Positions 24,933 through 33,038 of a stretch of 64,000 bases of DNA are shown piece after piece (within the stretch, counting starts at the first letter, position 1; each line of letters starts with the position of its first letter). This stretch comes from Ornithinimicrobium cavernae (GTDB taxonomy: Bacteria > Actinomycetota > Actinomycetes > Actinomycetales > Dermatophilaceae): positions 186,001 to 250,000 of the forward strand of contig NZ_QDDJ01000005.1 in the NCBI RefSeq assembly GCF_003121625.1, written 5' to 3'. Below the pieces are notes generated by a model, which did no database searches, was not told the DNA's origin, and saw only the letters and a list, made by a program, of their open reading frames with translations. The position numbers and the translations under genes are program-made.

Positions 24933-26960
24933 CTACTGGCCGGCGGCGGCGAGGATCTGGGCCCAGGTGACCTGGCGGGGGGAGCCGGCGCGGTCGGGGG
25001 TGGCCAGGGTCGCGATGGCGCGGGCCCGCTCGGTGCGGCCGAGCTCGTCGCCGAACCGGTCGACGACCAGGAGCGCGCGCGGCCGGGCAAGGCCGCCCAT
25101 CACCTCGCGGACCGCGTCCATCAGCTCCACCGCCACGGCATCCAGGTCGGGCGAGGGGCCGACCTGCTCGCTCAGCGCGACGGCGGCCACGAGGGCCCGA
25201 CCGAGCTCGGGGTCCTTGCGCCAGGTGACCTCGGCCCCCGCGACGAAGGGGTGCTCGGCGAGGACCTCCCGCACCTCGCGCAGGGAGACGAGCTGTCCCG
25301 AGATCGAGACGACGTCGTCGGTGCGTCCCAGGAAGGCCACGTCGCCGGCACCGTCGCGGACCGCGAGGTCACCGGTCGAGTAGCTGCCTGGGTGGCGGGT
25401 CCAGTGGGCGTCGGCCACGGCCGCCGCCGACCCCTCGACGCCGACCATGGTCCCGGCCCACGGCAGGCGCAGCACCGCCTCACCGATCTCGCCGTCGGGC
25501 ACCGACCGTCCGTCCGGGTCGACGATGTCCAGGCCGCAGTCGGGCAGGGTGCCCGGGATCTGGTCCGCGCCCACGCGCTGGGTCCCGGCCGACTCGGTGA
25601 CCCGGACGACGCCGCCGAGCTCGAGCTGCCCCCAGGCGTCCGAGACCCTCAGGTGCCGGGCGGCGAACGCCTCGCTCAACCACTGCGCCAGCTCCTGCTC
25701 GACCGGTTCGCCCGCCGTCGTGACCCGCCGCAGCGAGGGCAGGGCGGAGACCTCGGGCAGCTCGCGTGCCCAGCCGCGGACCGTGCGCACGACCGAGGGG
25801 CTGGTGACCATGCTCTCCACGCCGTAGCGCGCGATGATGTCCCAGGCGCGGGTCTGGCTGGGCACGTCGAGGGTGCCCTCGTACATCACGGTCGTGTCGC
25901 CGTAGGCCAGCGGTCCGTAGATCCCGTGGAACTGGGTGACCGCCCACGCGATGTCGCCGGCGCACCAGAAGACCCCGCCGGTGCGCAGCTCACGGTGCAC
26001 GGCGAGGGCACCCGCCAGCATCGTCGCGGTGCCGTGGACGACCGAGACCGGGTGGCCGCCCCGGTTGGCCAGCGGCACCGTCGCGACGGGATGGTCCGGC
26101 GCCAGGGCGACGGGCGCGGACGGGTCTCCGGTCCCCTCGCTCGCGGAGGGACCGGGGCGGGTCGCGGCGACCAGGTCGTGGTACCACCGGTCGCCCTCGA
26201 ACCAGGCGACGTCCATGCCGGTGCGCCGCACCACGATCGTGTGCTGCACCGAACCGCCGGCCAGGAGCGCCTCGTCGGCGCGCGCCTTGAGCGGCAGTAC
26301 CGTCCCGTGCCGCCAGGCCCCGTCCTGGGTGAACAGCACCTTCAGGTCGAGCAGGTCGAGACGGTCGGCCAGCGGCTCGACGGGCAGCGGCGCGGGCAGG
26401 ATCGTGTGCACGGCCCCGATCCGGGCGCAGGCCAGCATCGCCACGACGGTCTCCGGCAGCCAGCCCAGGTGCAGACCGACCCGGTCACCCTCGCCCACGC
26501 CCATGCCGCGCAGCGCCCGGGCGAGCGCGCACACCTGCTCGTGCAGCTCGGCATACGTCATCGACCGGCGGTCGCCCGGCTCGCCCTCCCAGTGCACCGC
26601 CACCCGGTCACCGCGCTCCGGCAGGTGCCGGTCCAGGCAGTTGACCGAGAGGTTCAGCGTGCCGCCCGTGAACCAGCGGCCCGAGCGGTCGCCGGGCTCC
26701 CACAGCTGGGTGTATGCCGTGTCCCAGGTGATCAGCTCGGCCACCTCGGCCCAGTCGCCGGGTGGGGGAGTGCGCAGTCCCGTGCCCTCGGTGGGGGTGT
26801 TCTCCCGGGCCACCGCGCGCTCGGTGGGGGTGTTCTCCCGGGCCACCGCGCGCTCGGTGGGGGTGTTCTCCCGGGCCACCGCGCGCTCGGTGGGGCTGTT
26901 CTCCGGGTCACCGTGCGCTCGGTCGAAGGAGGAGGAGGAGGGGGTGGGGTCCTCAGGCAT
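24933..26960 (-). CDS. Acetyl-CoA synthetase-like protein with degenerate catalytic motifs
   Basis: This 675-residue ANL-superfamily protein follows the acetyl-CoA synthetase layout: GGTLNLSVNCLDRHL in the N-domain, WCAGDIAWAVTQFHGIYGPL in the middle and the hinge region STGDLAVRDGAGDVAFLGRTDD. Two catalytic elements look lost. The Ser/Thr-Gly P-loop (about residue 300) reads LANRGGHPVSVVHG instead of TSG(S/T)TGKPK, and the C-terminal PKTRSGK segment reads DELGRTERAR without the adenylation lysine. WWQTETGG is altered to WGQLELGG. It may be non-catalytic or mechanistically altered. It overlaps the upstream IclR gene by 8 nt. The N-terminus (residues 18-50) consists of 11-residue NTPTERAVARE repeats. 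Confidence 0.8.
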   Translation of the reverse strand: MPEDPTPSSSSFDRAHGDPENSPTERAVARENTPTERAVARENTPTERAVARENTPTEGTGLRTPPPGDWAEVAELITWDTAYTQLWEPGDRSGRWFTGGTLNLSVNCLDRHLPERGDRVAVHWEGEPGDRRSMTYAELHEQVCALARALRGMGVGEGDRVGLHLGWLPETVVAMLACARIGAVHTILPAPLPVEPLADRLDLLDLKVLFTQDGAWRHGTVLPLKARADEALLAGGSVQHTIVVRRTGMDVAWFEGDRWYHDLVAATRPGPSASEGTGDPSAPVALAPDHPVATVPLANRGGHPVSVVHGTATMLAGALAVHRELRTGGVFWCAGDIAWAVTQFHGIYGPLAYGDTTVMYEGTLDVPSQTRAWDIIARYGVESMVTSPSVVRTVRGWARELPEVSALPSLRRVTTAGEPVEQELAQWLSEAFAARHLRVSDAWGQLELGGVVRVTESAGTQRVGADQIPGTLPDCGLDIVDPDGRSVPDGEIGEAVLRLPWAGTMVGVEGSAAAVADAHWTRHPGSYSTGDLAVRDGAGDVAFLGRTDDVVSISGQLVSLREVREVLAEHPFVAGAEVTWRKDPELGRALVAAVALSEQVGPSPDLDAVAVELMDAVREVMGGLARPRALLVVDRFGDELGRTERARAIATLATPDRAGSPRQVTWAQILAAAGQ
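26788..26918. repeat. 33-bp tandem repeat (3 identical units plus one degenerate)
   Basis: Units at 26788-26820, 26821-26853 and 26854-26886 are identical; a fourth at 26887-26918 is 32 bp with substitutions. On the reverse strand each full unit encodes 11 residues (NTPTERAVARE), so copy-number change keeps the acyl-CoA-synthetase-like frame open. Confidence 0.9.
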
Positions 26961-27738
26961 GCCCCAGGGTCCTTCCTGCCGCGCGGGCCGCCCGGGCGAG
27001 GTGGCCCGCGACGCGGCCGACGGCCTCGGCGTCGTCGGGTCGGTCGAGGTTGGCGGCCAGCGCCGCCACGGTCACACCCTGACCGTCGACCAGCGGCACC
27101 GCAACCTCGGCCGGCAGCGTCGGGTCGTCCGGCTCGTGGGCCAGGTGGTCGGCCGCCGCCCAGGTCGCGCGGGCACCCGACTCGTCGGCGGCGGTCCGGT
27201 CGGTCTCCTCGGCCCGGTCCAGGGCGCGGAGCCACTCCTCGTCCGTGGCGCGGGCGGCCAGCAGGCGCCCCCCGGCGCAGCTCAGGGCCGGTCCGACCCG
27301 GTGCGTGTCACGGTAGGGGCCGCGGTCGGTGCCGTCGACGCGGTCGACGTAGACGACCTCACCGTGGACCAGCGTCTCGACATGGATCGTGTTGCCGATC
27401 TGGTCCCGCAGCTGGGACAGATAGGGACCGAGCGCGCCCAGCAGGGGCAGGCGCGACAGGTAGTGGTTGGACAGGCGGGTCAGCTCCGGTCCCAGGCCGT
27501 ACCTCGAGGAGCGAGGGTCCTGCACGACCAGGTCCGCGAGCACCAGCGAGCGCAGCAGCCGGTGGACGGTGGGGATCGACATCTGCGAGCGCTCGGCCAG
27601 GTCGGTGAGCTGCTGGTAGGCCGGTCCCTCGCCCAGCAGCTCCAGGAGCCGGACCGCGTTGCGCACCGTCCCGAGGCCCCCGCGGCCCCCGGCGCCGGCC
27701 TCGTCCACGCGCGGTGTCTCGGCCCGTCCCGTGCTCAT
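26953..27738 (-). CDS. IclR-family transcriptional regulator
   Basis: This 261-residue protein has an N-terminal winged helix (about 20-85: NAVRLLELLGEGPAYQQLTD, then SIPTVHRLLRSLVLADLV) and an IclR effector domain (about 100-255: GNTIHVETLVHGEVVYVDRV, then VGPALSCAGGRLLAA). The start at 27738 is set by GAGGAGGT about 7 nt upstream; the longer frame to 27891 would run across the divergent promoter. It is divergent from the liv-type operon and upstream, with an 8-nt overlap, of the acetyl-CoA-synthetase-like gene. A perfect TTTTCA-N5-TGAAAA dyad in the divergent promoter is its likely operator. Confidence 0.9.
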   Translation of the reverse strand: MSTGRAETPRVDEAGAGGRGGLGTVRNAVRLLELLGEGPAYQQLTDLAERSQMSIPTVHRLLRSLVLADLVVQDPRSSRYGLGPELTRLSNHYLSRLPLLGALGPYLSQLRDQIGNTIHVETLVHGEVVYVDRVDGTDRGPYRDTHRVGPALSCAGGRLLAARATDEEWLRALDRAEETDRTAADESGARATWAAADHLAHEPDDPTLPAEVAVPLVDGQGVTVAALAANLDRPDDAEAVGRVAGHLARAARAAGRTLGHA

Positions 27739-27808
27739 TGCCCCACCTCCTCTTCCGTCTGCTGCGGCAAGTGAACCATACTCCGTTATAACTTTCCGGT
27801 GAAGGTGC

Positions 27809-27837
27809 TTGCTTTTCAGATAGTGAAAATCTAGAGT
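27809..27837 (+). promoter_or_regulatory. Promoter of the liv-type ABC/acyl-CoA ligase operon
   Basis: TTGCTT (27809-27814), a 17-bp spacer and TAGAGT (27832-27837) form a sigma-70-type promoter. It predicts a start near 27844, about 70 nt before the first GTG. The surrounding 60 bp is the most AT-rich stretch of the neighbourhood. Confidence 0.6.
27813..27829. promoter_or_regulatory. Candidate IclR operator TTTTCA-N5-TGAAAA
   Basis: A perfect 6-bp inverted repeat with a 5-bp spacer fills the gap between the -35 and -10 of the liv-type promoter. Binding there would block RNA polymerase. The divergent IclR gene is the obvious source of the regulator. Confidence 0.55.
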
Positions 27838-27913
27838 CAGCACCGGCGAGTAACCGGGTCTGATCCGGAAACCGTCACCTCCGAGGCTCAACGACGAACA
27901 TCAGGAGCGGCCA

Positions 27914-28876
27914 GTGCTCACCAGGGCGTACCAGCACTCACTGCGCGGCAGCCACCTCCCGGCCGGGCAGCCACTGCTCGAGGTCGACAACATCTCCCTG
28001 CGCTTCGGTGGGGTGAAGGCGCTGCGCGACATCTCGCTCACCGTCACCGAGGGCGACGTCCACGCGATCATCGGCCCCAACGGCGCCGGCAAGTCCTCGC
28101 TGCTCAACTGCATCAGCGGGCTCTACCACCCGCAGGAGGGTGAGATCCGGTTGCACACGGTGCCCGGCTCCCGGGGCGGGCACCGCCAGGACGCCGACCG
28201 GACCACGGGGGAGGTCCGGACGCACACGCTCACCAGCCTCGCGCCCTACAAGATCGCGCGGTTGGGGGTGGCCCGCTCCTTCCAGAACATCGAGCTGTTC
28301 TCCGCGATGACCGTCCTGGAGAACCTCATGCTGGGCCGCCACATCCACATGAGGAAGGGCGTCCTGTCCTCGATGCTGTGGCTGGGCCCGGCGCGGCGGC
28401 AGGAGATCGAGCACCGGCAGCTGGTGGAGGAGGTCATCGACCTGCTGCAGCTGCAGGCGGTGCGCAACAAGCACGTCGGCGCCCTGGCCTACGGCGTGCA
28501 GAAGCGCGTCGAGCTGGGCCGGGCGCTGTGCCTGCAGCCGGCGCTGCTGCTGCTCGACGAGCCGATGGCCGGCATGAACGCCGAGGAGAAGGAGGACATG
28601 GCGCGCTACATCCTCGACGTCCACGAGCTGGCGCAGGTCTCGGTGGTGCTGATCGAGCACGACATGAACGTCGTGATGGACATCTCCGACCGGGTCACCG
28701 TGCTCGACTTCGGCGCCAAGATCGCTGACGGCACCCCGGACGAGGTCAAGGCGGACCCGGCGGTGATCGAGGCCTACCTCGGCGCTGAGGAGGAGGACCA
28801 GGCCGTGCGGGAGGCGGTCGCCCACATGGAGCAGCAGGTCGCTCAGGAGACCGCGAAGGAGGGTGACCGTGGCTGA
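27914..28876 (+). CDS. Branched-chain-type ABC transporter ATPase (LivG-like)
   Basis: This 320-residue ATPase has Walker A GPNGAGKS (about 56-63), Q-loop SFQNIELF, a divergent signature AYGVQKRVELGRAL in place of LSGGQ, Walker B LLLLDEPMAGM and the H-loop IEHDMN. An insertion of about 20 residues after the Walker A region (PGSRGGHRQDADRTTG) and a long acidic C-terminus are unusual. GTG at 27914 with AGGAG 6 nt upstream is the start. It begins an operon of ATPase, acyl-CoA ligase, two permeases, binding protein, second ATPase and PaaK-like protein. Its stop overlaps the ligase start. Confidence 0.9.
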   Translation: MLTRAYQHSLRGSHLPAGQPLLEVDNISLRFGGVKALRDISLTVTEGDVHAIIGPNGAGKSSLLNCISGLYHPQEGEIRLHTVPGSRGGHRQDADRTTGEVRTHTLTSLAPYKIARLGVARSFQNIELFSAMTVLENLMLGRHIHMRKGVLSSMLWLGPARRQEIEHRQLVEEVIDLLQLQAVRNKHVGALAYGVQKRVELGRALCLQPALLLLDEPMAGMNAEEKEDMARYILDVHELAQVSVVLIEHDMNVVMDISDRVTVLDFGAKIADGTPDEVKADPAVIEAYLGAEEEDQAVREAVAHMEQQVAQETAKEGDRG

Positions 28877-31001
28877 GGACGTGCGAGACCACGACGAAAA
28901 TCCGGGTGGGGCTGACGACACCACTACGAGAACTGGGGGGAGCGAGGCTGGGGGATCCACAGGAGGCGGAGCCCCCCGTGCAAGAGAGGTCGGGGGGTCC
29001 ACGGGGGGCGGAGCCCCCCGTGGAGGGACGTTCCCGCGGCTGCTGCTGGAGATGGCGGCCACGCGCCCGGACGACGTGGCGATGCAGGAGAAGCAGTACG
29101 GCATCTGGCAGCCGATCACCTGGGCCGGCTACGCACAGCGTGTCAAGGACACCGCGCACGGGCTCGCGGCGCTCGGGATCGAGCGGGGCGAGATCATCGC
29201 CGTGCTCGGTGACAACCGGCCCGAGTGGCTGATCGCCGAGCTCGCCGCCCAGAGCATGGGCTGCGCCGTCGTCGGCATCTATCCCACCTCGATCGGTGAG
29301 GAGCTGCGGCACATCCTGGCCACCGCCCGCGCCCGGATCGTGGTCGCCGAGGACCAGGAGCAGGTCGACAAGCTGCTGCGACTCCTTGAGGAGGAGACGC
29401 CGGCCGACACCGAGCCGGTGCTCGTCGAGCGGATCGTCTACTACGACCCCCACGGCCTGGAGCAGTACGACGACGCCGTCCTGCTCGAGTTCACCGACCT
29501 GGAGGCGCTGGGCCGGCAGCGCGCGAGCGAGCACCCGACCTGGTTCGAGGACCAGGTCGCGGCCGGCTCGGCCGACGACATCGCGGTCATCTGCACCACC
29601 TCGGGCACCACGTCCAAGCCCAAGCTGGGCGAGCTGTCCCACCACAACCTGCTCACCATGGGCGAGCACCTGACGCAGATCGACCCGATCCGCTCCAAGG
29701 ACCGTTATGTCTCGTTCCTGCCGTTCGCCTGGATCGGCGAGCAGATGCTCGCCGTGGCGTGCGGCCTCTCCAACGGACTGACCATCAGCTTCCCCGAGGA
29801 CAGCTCGACCCAGCGCAGCGACCTGCGGGAGATCGGGCCGGACCTGATGTTCTCCCCGCCGCGGATCTGGGAGTCGATGCTGTCGGAGGTCCAGGTCCGC
29901 ATCGACGAGGCAGGTTGGCTGAAGCGCCGCGTCTTCGGCTGGGGTTATGACGTCGGGGACAAGGTCGCCGCGATGCGGGTCACCGGCAAGAAGCCGGGCG
30001 CCGTGCTGAGCCTGAGCCACAGGCTGGCCGACGCCGTGGCCACCCGCCCCGTCCGGGACCAGCTCGGGCTGGCCCGTATCCGCCGCTGTTACACCGGTGG
30101 AGCCCCGCTGGGGCCGGACGTGTTCCGGTTCTTCCACGCGATCGGGGTGAACCTCAAGCAGATCTACGGCCAGACCGAGATCTGCGGCATCGCCGTCGTG
30201 CACCGCGACGACGACGTGCCGTTCAACACCGTCGGCACCCCGATCCCGGGCACCGACCTGCGGATCACCGACGAGGGCGAGATCCTGCTGCGCTCGGCCT
30301 CGGTGTTCCGCGGCTACCACCGTCAGCCGGAGGAGACGGCCAAGACGGTCGACGCCGAGGGCTGGCTGCACACCGGTGACGCGGGCTACCTGGACGACAA
30401 CCGTCACCTGGTCGTCATCGACCGCGCCAAGGACGTGCTCACCGCGGCCGACGGCACCCGCTACTCCAGCGCGTTCATCGAGAACAAGCTGAAGTTCAGC
30501 CCGTATGTCGAGGAGGCGGTCGTCTTCGCCCCCAGCGACTCGCCCGCGGACAAGGGCGGCATGACCGCGATGATCACCCTCGACCCGGCAACCGTCGGGT
30601 CCTGGGCCGAGCACGAACGGCTCAGCTACACGACCTACACGGACCTGGCCGCCAAGTCCGAGGTCTACGACCTCGTCGCCGAGGAGACCACCCGGGCCAA
30701 CGAGGACCTTCCGGAGACGATCCGGGTCACCCGGTTCGTCCTGCTGCACAAGCAGCTGGACCCGGACGACGACGAGATCACCCGCACCCGCAAGGTGCGG
30801 CGCAACGTCATCGCGGAGCGGTACGCCGACATCATCGCGGCGCTGCAGCGGGGCGATGACCAGGTGAGCATCCGCAGCCGGGTCACCTACCAGGACGGCT
30901 CCAGCGTCGAGCGGGAGCTGGACCTGAGGATCTTTGACCTGACCACCTACACGATCCCGGAGGGCCGGGGCCGTCGACCCGTCTGGAGTGGTCGCCGATG
31001 A
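28869..31001 (+). CDS. Long-chain acyl-CoA synthetase-like ligase (FadD15 type)
   Basis: This 710-residue ANL enzyme has an intact adenylation P-loop TTSGTTSKPK (about residue 245), YGQTEICG, and TGDAGYLDDNRHLVVIDRAKD. It belongs to the long-chain fatty acyl-CoA ligase group that activates carboxylic acids as AMP esters and then CoA thioesters. AAGGAGG 6 nt upstream decides for the GTG at 28869 rather than 28863. It overlaps the ATPase gene by 8 nt and the permease gene by 4 nt. Residues 20-52 are a Gly/Ser/Ala repeat (GGSTGGGAPR twice) encoded by hairpin-forming DNA. Placement within a transporter operon suggests vectorial activation of the imported acid (inference). Confidence 0.88.
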   Translation: MAEDVRDHDENPGGADDTTTRTGGSEAGGSTGGGAPRAREVGGSTGGGAPRGGTFPRLLLEMAATRPDDVAMQEKQYGIWQPITWAGYAQRVKDTAHGLAALGIERGEIIAVLGDNRPEWLIAELAAQSMGCAVVGIYPTSIGEELRHILATARARIVVAEDQEQVDKLLRLLEEETPADTEPVLVERIVYYDPHGLEQYDDAVLLEFTDLEALGRQRASEHPTWFEDQVAAGSADDIAVICTTSGTTSKPKLGELSHHNLLTMGEHLTQIDPIRSKDRYVSFLPFAWIGEQMLAVACGLSNGLTISFPEDSSTQRSDLREIGPDLMFSPPRIWESMLSEVQVRIDEAGWLKRRVFGWGYDVGDKVAAMRVTGKKPGAVLSLSHRLADAVATRPVRDQLGLARIRRCYTGGAPLGPDVFRFFHAIGVNLKQIYGQTEICGIAVVHRDDDVPFNTVGTPIPGTDLRITDEGEILLRSASVFRGYHRQPEETAKTVDAEGWLHTGDAGYLDDNRHLVVIDRAKDVLTAADGTRYSSAFIENKLKFSPYVEEAVVFAPSDSPADKGGMTAMITLDPATVGSWAEHERLSYTTYTDLAAKSEVYDLVAEETTRANEDLPETIRVTRFVLLHKQLDPDDDEITRTRKVRRNVIAERYADIIAALQRGDDQVSIRSRVTYQDGSSVERELDLRIFDLTTYTIPEGRGRRPVWSGRR
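28950..29023. repeat. Duplicated REP-like GC hairpin inside the acyl-CoA ligase gene
   Basis: Two related units of about 31 bp lie at 28950-28980 and 28991-29023. The second contains a perfect 11-bp inverted repeat, CCACGGGGGGC (28999-29009) with GCCCCCCGTGG (29013-29023), around GGA. The first unit is an imperfect copy. In frame they encode GGSTGGGAPR twice. Confidence 0.75.
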
Positions 31002-31870
31002 GTACCTTCCTGAGCCTGCTGGCCTACGGGTTGGCGGACGGGGCGATCCTGGCCCTGGCCGCGCTCGGCTTCGTCCTGATCTACAAGGCCACCGGCGTCA
31101 TCAACTTCGCCCAGGGCGAGTTCCTGCTGGTCGGTGCCTACATGTTCTACACGGGTTTCGTCGTGATGGGGCTGCCGCTGGTGGGTGCGGCGCTCTTCGG
31201 CGTCGTGGTCGCCACCGTCATCGGTGTCCTGGTCGAGCGGGTGATCCTGCGCCCGATGGTCGGGGAGAACCCGATCAGCATCATCATGGTGACCATCGGG
31301 CTCTCGATGTTCCTCAAGGCCGTGGTCCAGGCCTTCTACGGCACGACGCCCAAGAGCCAGCCGGCGATCCTGCCGCGCAGCTCGGTGGAGATCTTCGGCG
31401 CGATGATCCCGCTGAACCGGCTCTCGGCGATCCTCATCGCTGCGGTGGTGCTCACCGCGTTCACGATCTTCTTCCGCAGGTCCCGGCACGGCATCGCGAT
31501 GCGGGCGGTGGCAGACGACCAGCAGGCAGCGATGACGATGGGCATCTCGGTGCGCCGGATCTTCGCCATGGCCTGGGCGCTGGCCGCAGTGAGCGCGCTG
31601 ATCGCCGGTGTGCTGCTCGGCGACATCTCGGCCGTCGACCAGAACATCGCCTCCTTCGGCCTGCTGGTCTTCCCGGTCGTCATCCTCGGTGGTCTGGACT
31701 CGGTGCCCGGCACGATCGTCGGTGGCCTGACGATCGGCCTGCTGCACCAGTTCACCGCCGGCTACCTGGACTCCGGCCTGGCCAACGTCATCCCGTACAT
31801 CGCTCTCGTCCTGATCCTGCTCGTGCGTCCGTACGGCATCTTCGGCGAGACCCGGATCGAGAGGGTGTGA
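30998..31870 (+). CDS. Branched-chain-type ABC permease (LivH-like)
   Basis: This 290-residue integral membrane protein has about eight hydrophobic helices. LivH hallmarks are GFVLIYKATGVINFAQGEFL near the N-terminus, the EAA-like loop MRAVADDQQAAMTMGI and VFPVVILGGLDSVPGTIVGG. The start overlaps the ligase stop (ATGA). It pairs with the LivM-like permease to form the membrane channel. Confidence 0.92.
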   Translation: MSTFLSLLAYGLADGAILALAALGFVLIYKATGVINFAQGEFLLVGAYMFYTGFVVMGLPLVGAALFGVVVATVIGVLVERVILRPMVGENPISIIMVTIGLSMFLKAVVQAFYGTTPKSQPAILPRSSVEIFGAMIPLNRLSAILIAAVVLTAFTIFFRRSRHGIAMRAVADDQQAAMTMGISVRRIFAMAWALAAVSALIAGVLLGDISAVDQNIASFGLLVFPVVILGGLDSVPGTIVGGLTIGLLHQFTAGYLDSGLANVIPYIALVLILLVRPYGIFGETRIERV

Positions 31871-31877
31871 GCTGACG

Positions 31878-32948
31878 ATGGCTGCCACCGCCACCGGTAT
31901 CCACCACCGGAGCTACACCTCAGAGCTGCGCCTGCGCGCGACCCGGGCCGAGTACTTCCGGCTCGGCCTGATGACGGTCCTGCTGCTGGTCCTGCCGTTC
32001 GTCCTGGACAACTACTGGCTCTCGATCGCGAACACCATCCTGATCGCCGTCATCGGCGCGGTCGGGCTGAACATCCTGGTCGGCTACACGGGGCAGATCT
32101 CGCTCGGCCAGGGCGGCTTCATGGCCGTAGGTGCCTACAGCTCGGCGATCCTGTCCGACCGGATCGGACTGCCGACCCCGCTGGCGATCCTGCTGGCGGT
32201 CCTCCTCACCGCGGCGGTCGGCGTCTTCTTCGGTCTGCCGGGTCTGCGACTCAAGGGTCTCTACCTGGCGATCGCCACCCTGGCCAGCCAGGTGATCATC
32301 GAGTTCCTGGTGCGCCGCGACATCGGCGACTTCCTCACCGAGGGCCTGGGCTACATCAACGTCGACCGGCTCGCCTTTCTCGGCTTCGAGATCGGCGGTC
32401 GCGACGTCTTCGAGCAGCAGTGGTACTGGATACTGCTGGTCCTGGCGGTCCTCACCGTGATCTCGGCGCGCAACATCTTCCGCACCGGGCTGGGGCGCTC
32501 GTTCATGGCGGTCCGTGACCAGGACATCGCCGCCGAGGCGATCGGTGTCAACCTGACCCGCGCCAAGCTCACGGCGTTCGCCGTCAGCTCCGGCTTCGTC
32601 GGGCTGGCCGGTTCGCTGACCGCCCACTACAGCGAGGTCGTGTCGTGGGAGAAGTTCACCCTCGACGTCTCGATCCTCTACCTGGCGATGATCATCGTCG
32701 GTGGCCTGGGCAGCATTGCCGGTGCGGTCTACGGAGCGGTCTTCATGACGCTGCTGCCCGAGCTGATCCGCCGCTTGGCCAACGCCCTGGAGTCCACGAT
32801 GCCGTTCCTGGGAGACCAGCTCCCGGCCGTGCGCAACGCGACCTTCGGTGCCGTCATCATCGCCTTCCTCATCTTCGAGCCGCGCGGCCTGGACCGCATC
32901 TGGCAACGGATGAAGGACTACGTCAGATTCTGGCCGTTCCGCTACTAG
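31878..32948 (+). CDS. Branched-chain-type ABC permease (LivM-like)
   Basis: This 356-residue permease has about ten hydrophobic helices. Conserved LivM elements are NILVGYTGQISLGQGGFMAV, the cytoplasmic loop MAVRDQDIAAEAIGVN with KLTAFAVSSGFVGLAGSL, and MIIVGGLGSIAGAVYGAVF. It follows the LivH-like gene after 7 nt. The hydrophilic N-terminus of about 25 residues is typical of the family. Confidence 0.92.
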   Translation: MAATATGIHHRSYTSELRLRATRAEYFRLGLMTVLLLVLPFVLDNYWLSIANTILIAVIGAVGLNILVGYTGQISLGQGGFMAVGAYSSAILSDRIGLPTPLAILLAVLLTAAVGVFFGLPGLRLKGLYLAIATLASQVIIEFLVRRDIGDFLTEGLGYINVDRLAFLGFEIGGRDVFEQQWYWILLVLAVLTVISARNIFRTGLGRSFMAVRDQDIAAEAIGVNLTRAKLTAFAVSSGFVGLAGSLTAHYSEVVSWEKFTLDVSILYLAMIIVGGLGSIAGAVYGAVFMTLLPELIRRLANALESTMPFLGDQLPAVRNATFGAVIIAFLIFEPRGLDRIWQRMKDYVRFWPFRY

Positions 32949-33038
32949 CCGGCCGAACTGCATACCCGTGACCCCTCCGGACCACCCGGTCCCGAGACCC
33001 AGGTCAAAGAGTCACACACCCCTATGAAGGAGACAGAA

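Noticed and set aside
26788-26918. 33-bp repeats considered as a CRISPR array
   Set aside because: Units are contiguous without spacers and encode an in-frame peptide repeat; no cas genes nearby.
28999-29023. GC hairpin in the ligase gene considered as an intrinsic terminator
   Set aside because: It lies in frame inside a coding region with the downstream operon tightly coupled, so termination there is unlikely; treated as a repeat.
33024-33038. ATG at 33024 as start of the LivK-like gene
   Set aside because: It overlaps the AAGGAG that serves the ATG at 33039, and the shorter form gives a better signal peptide.
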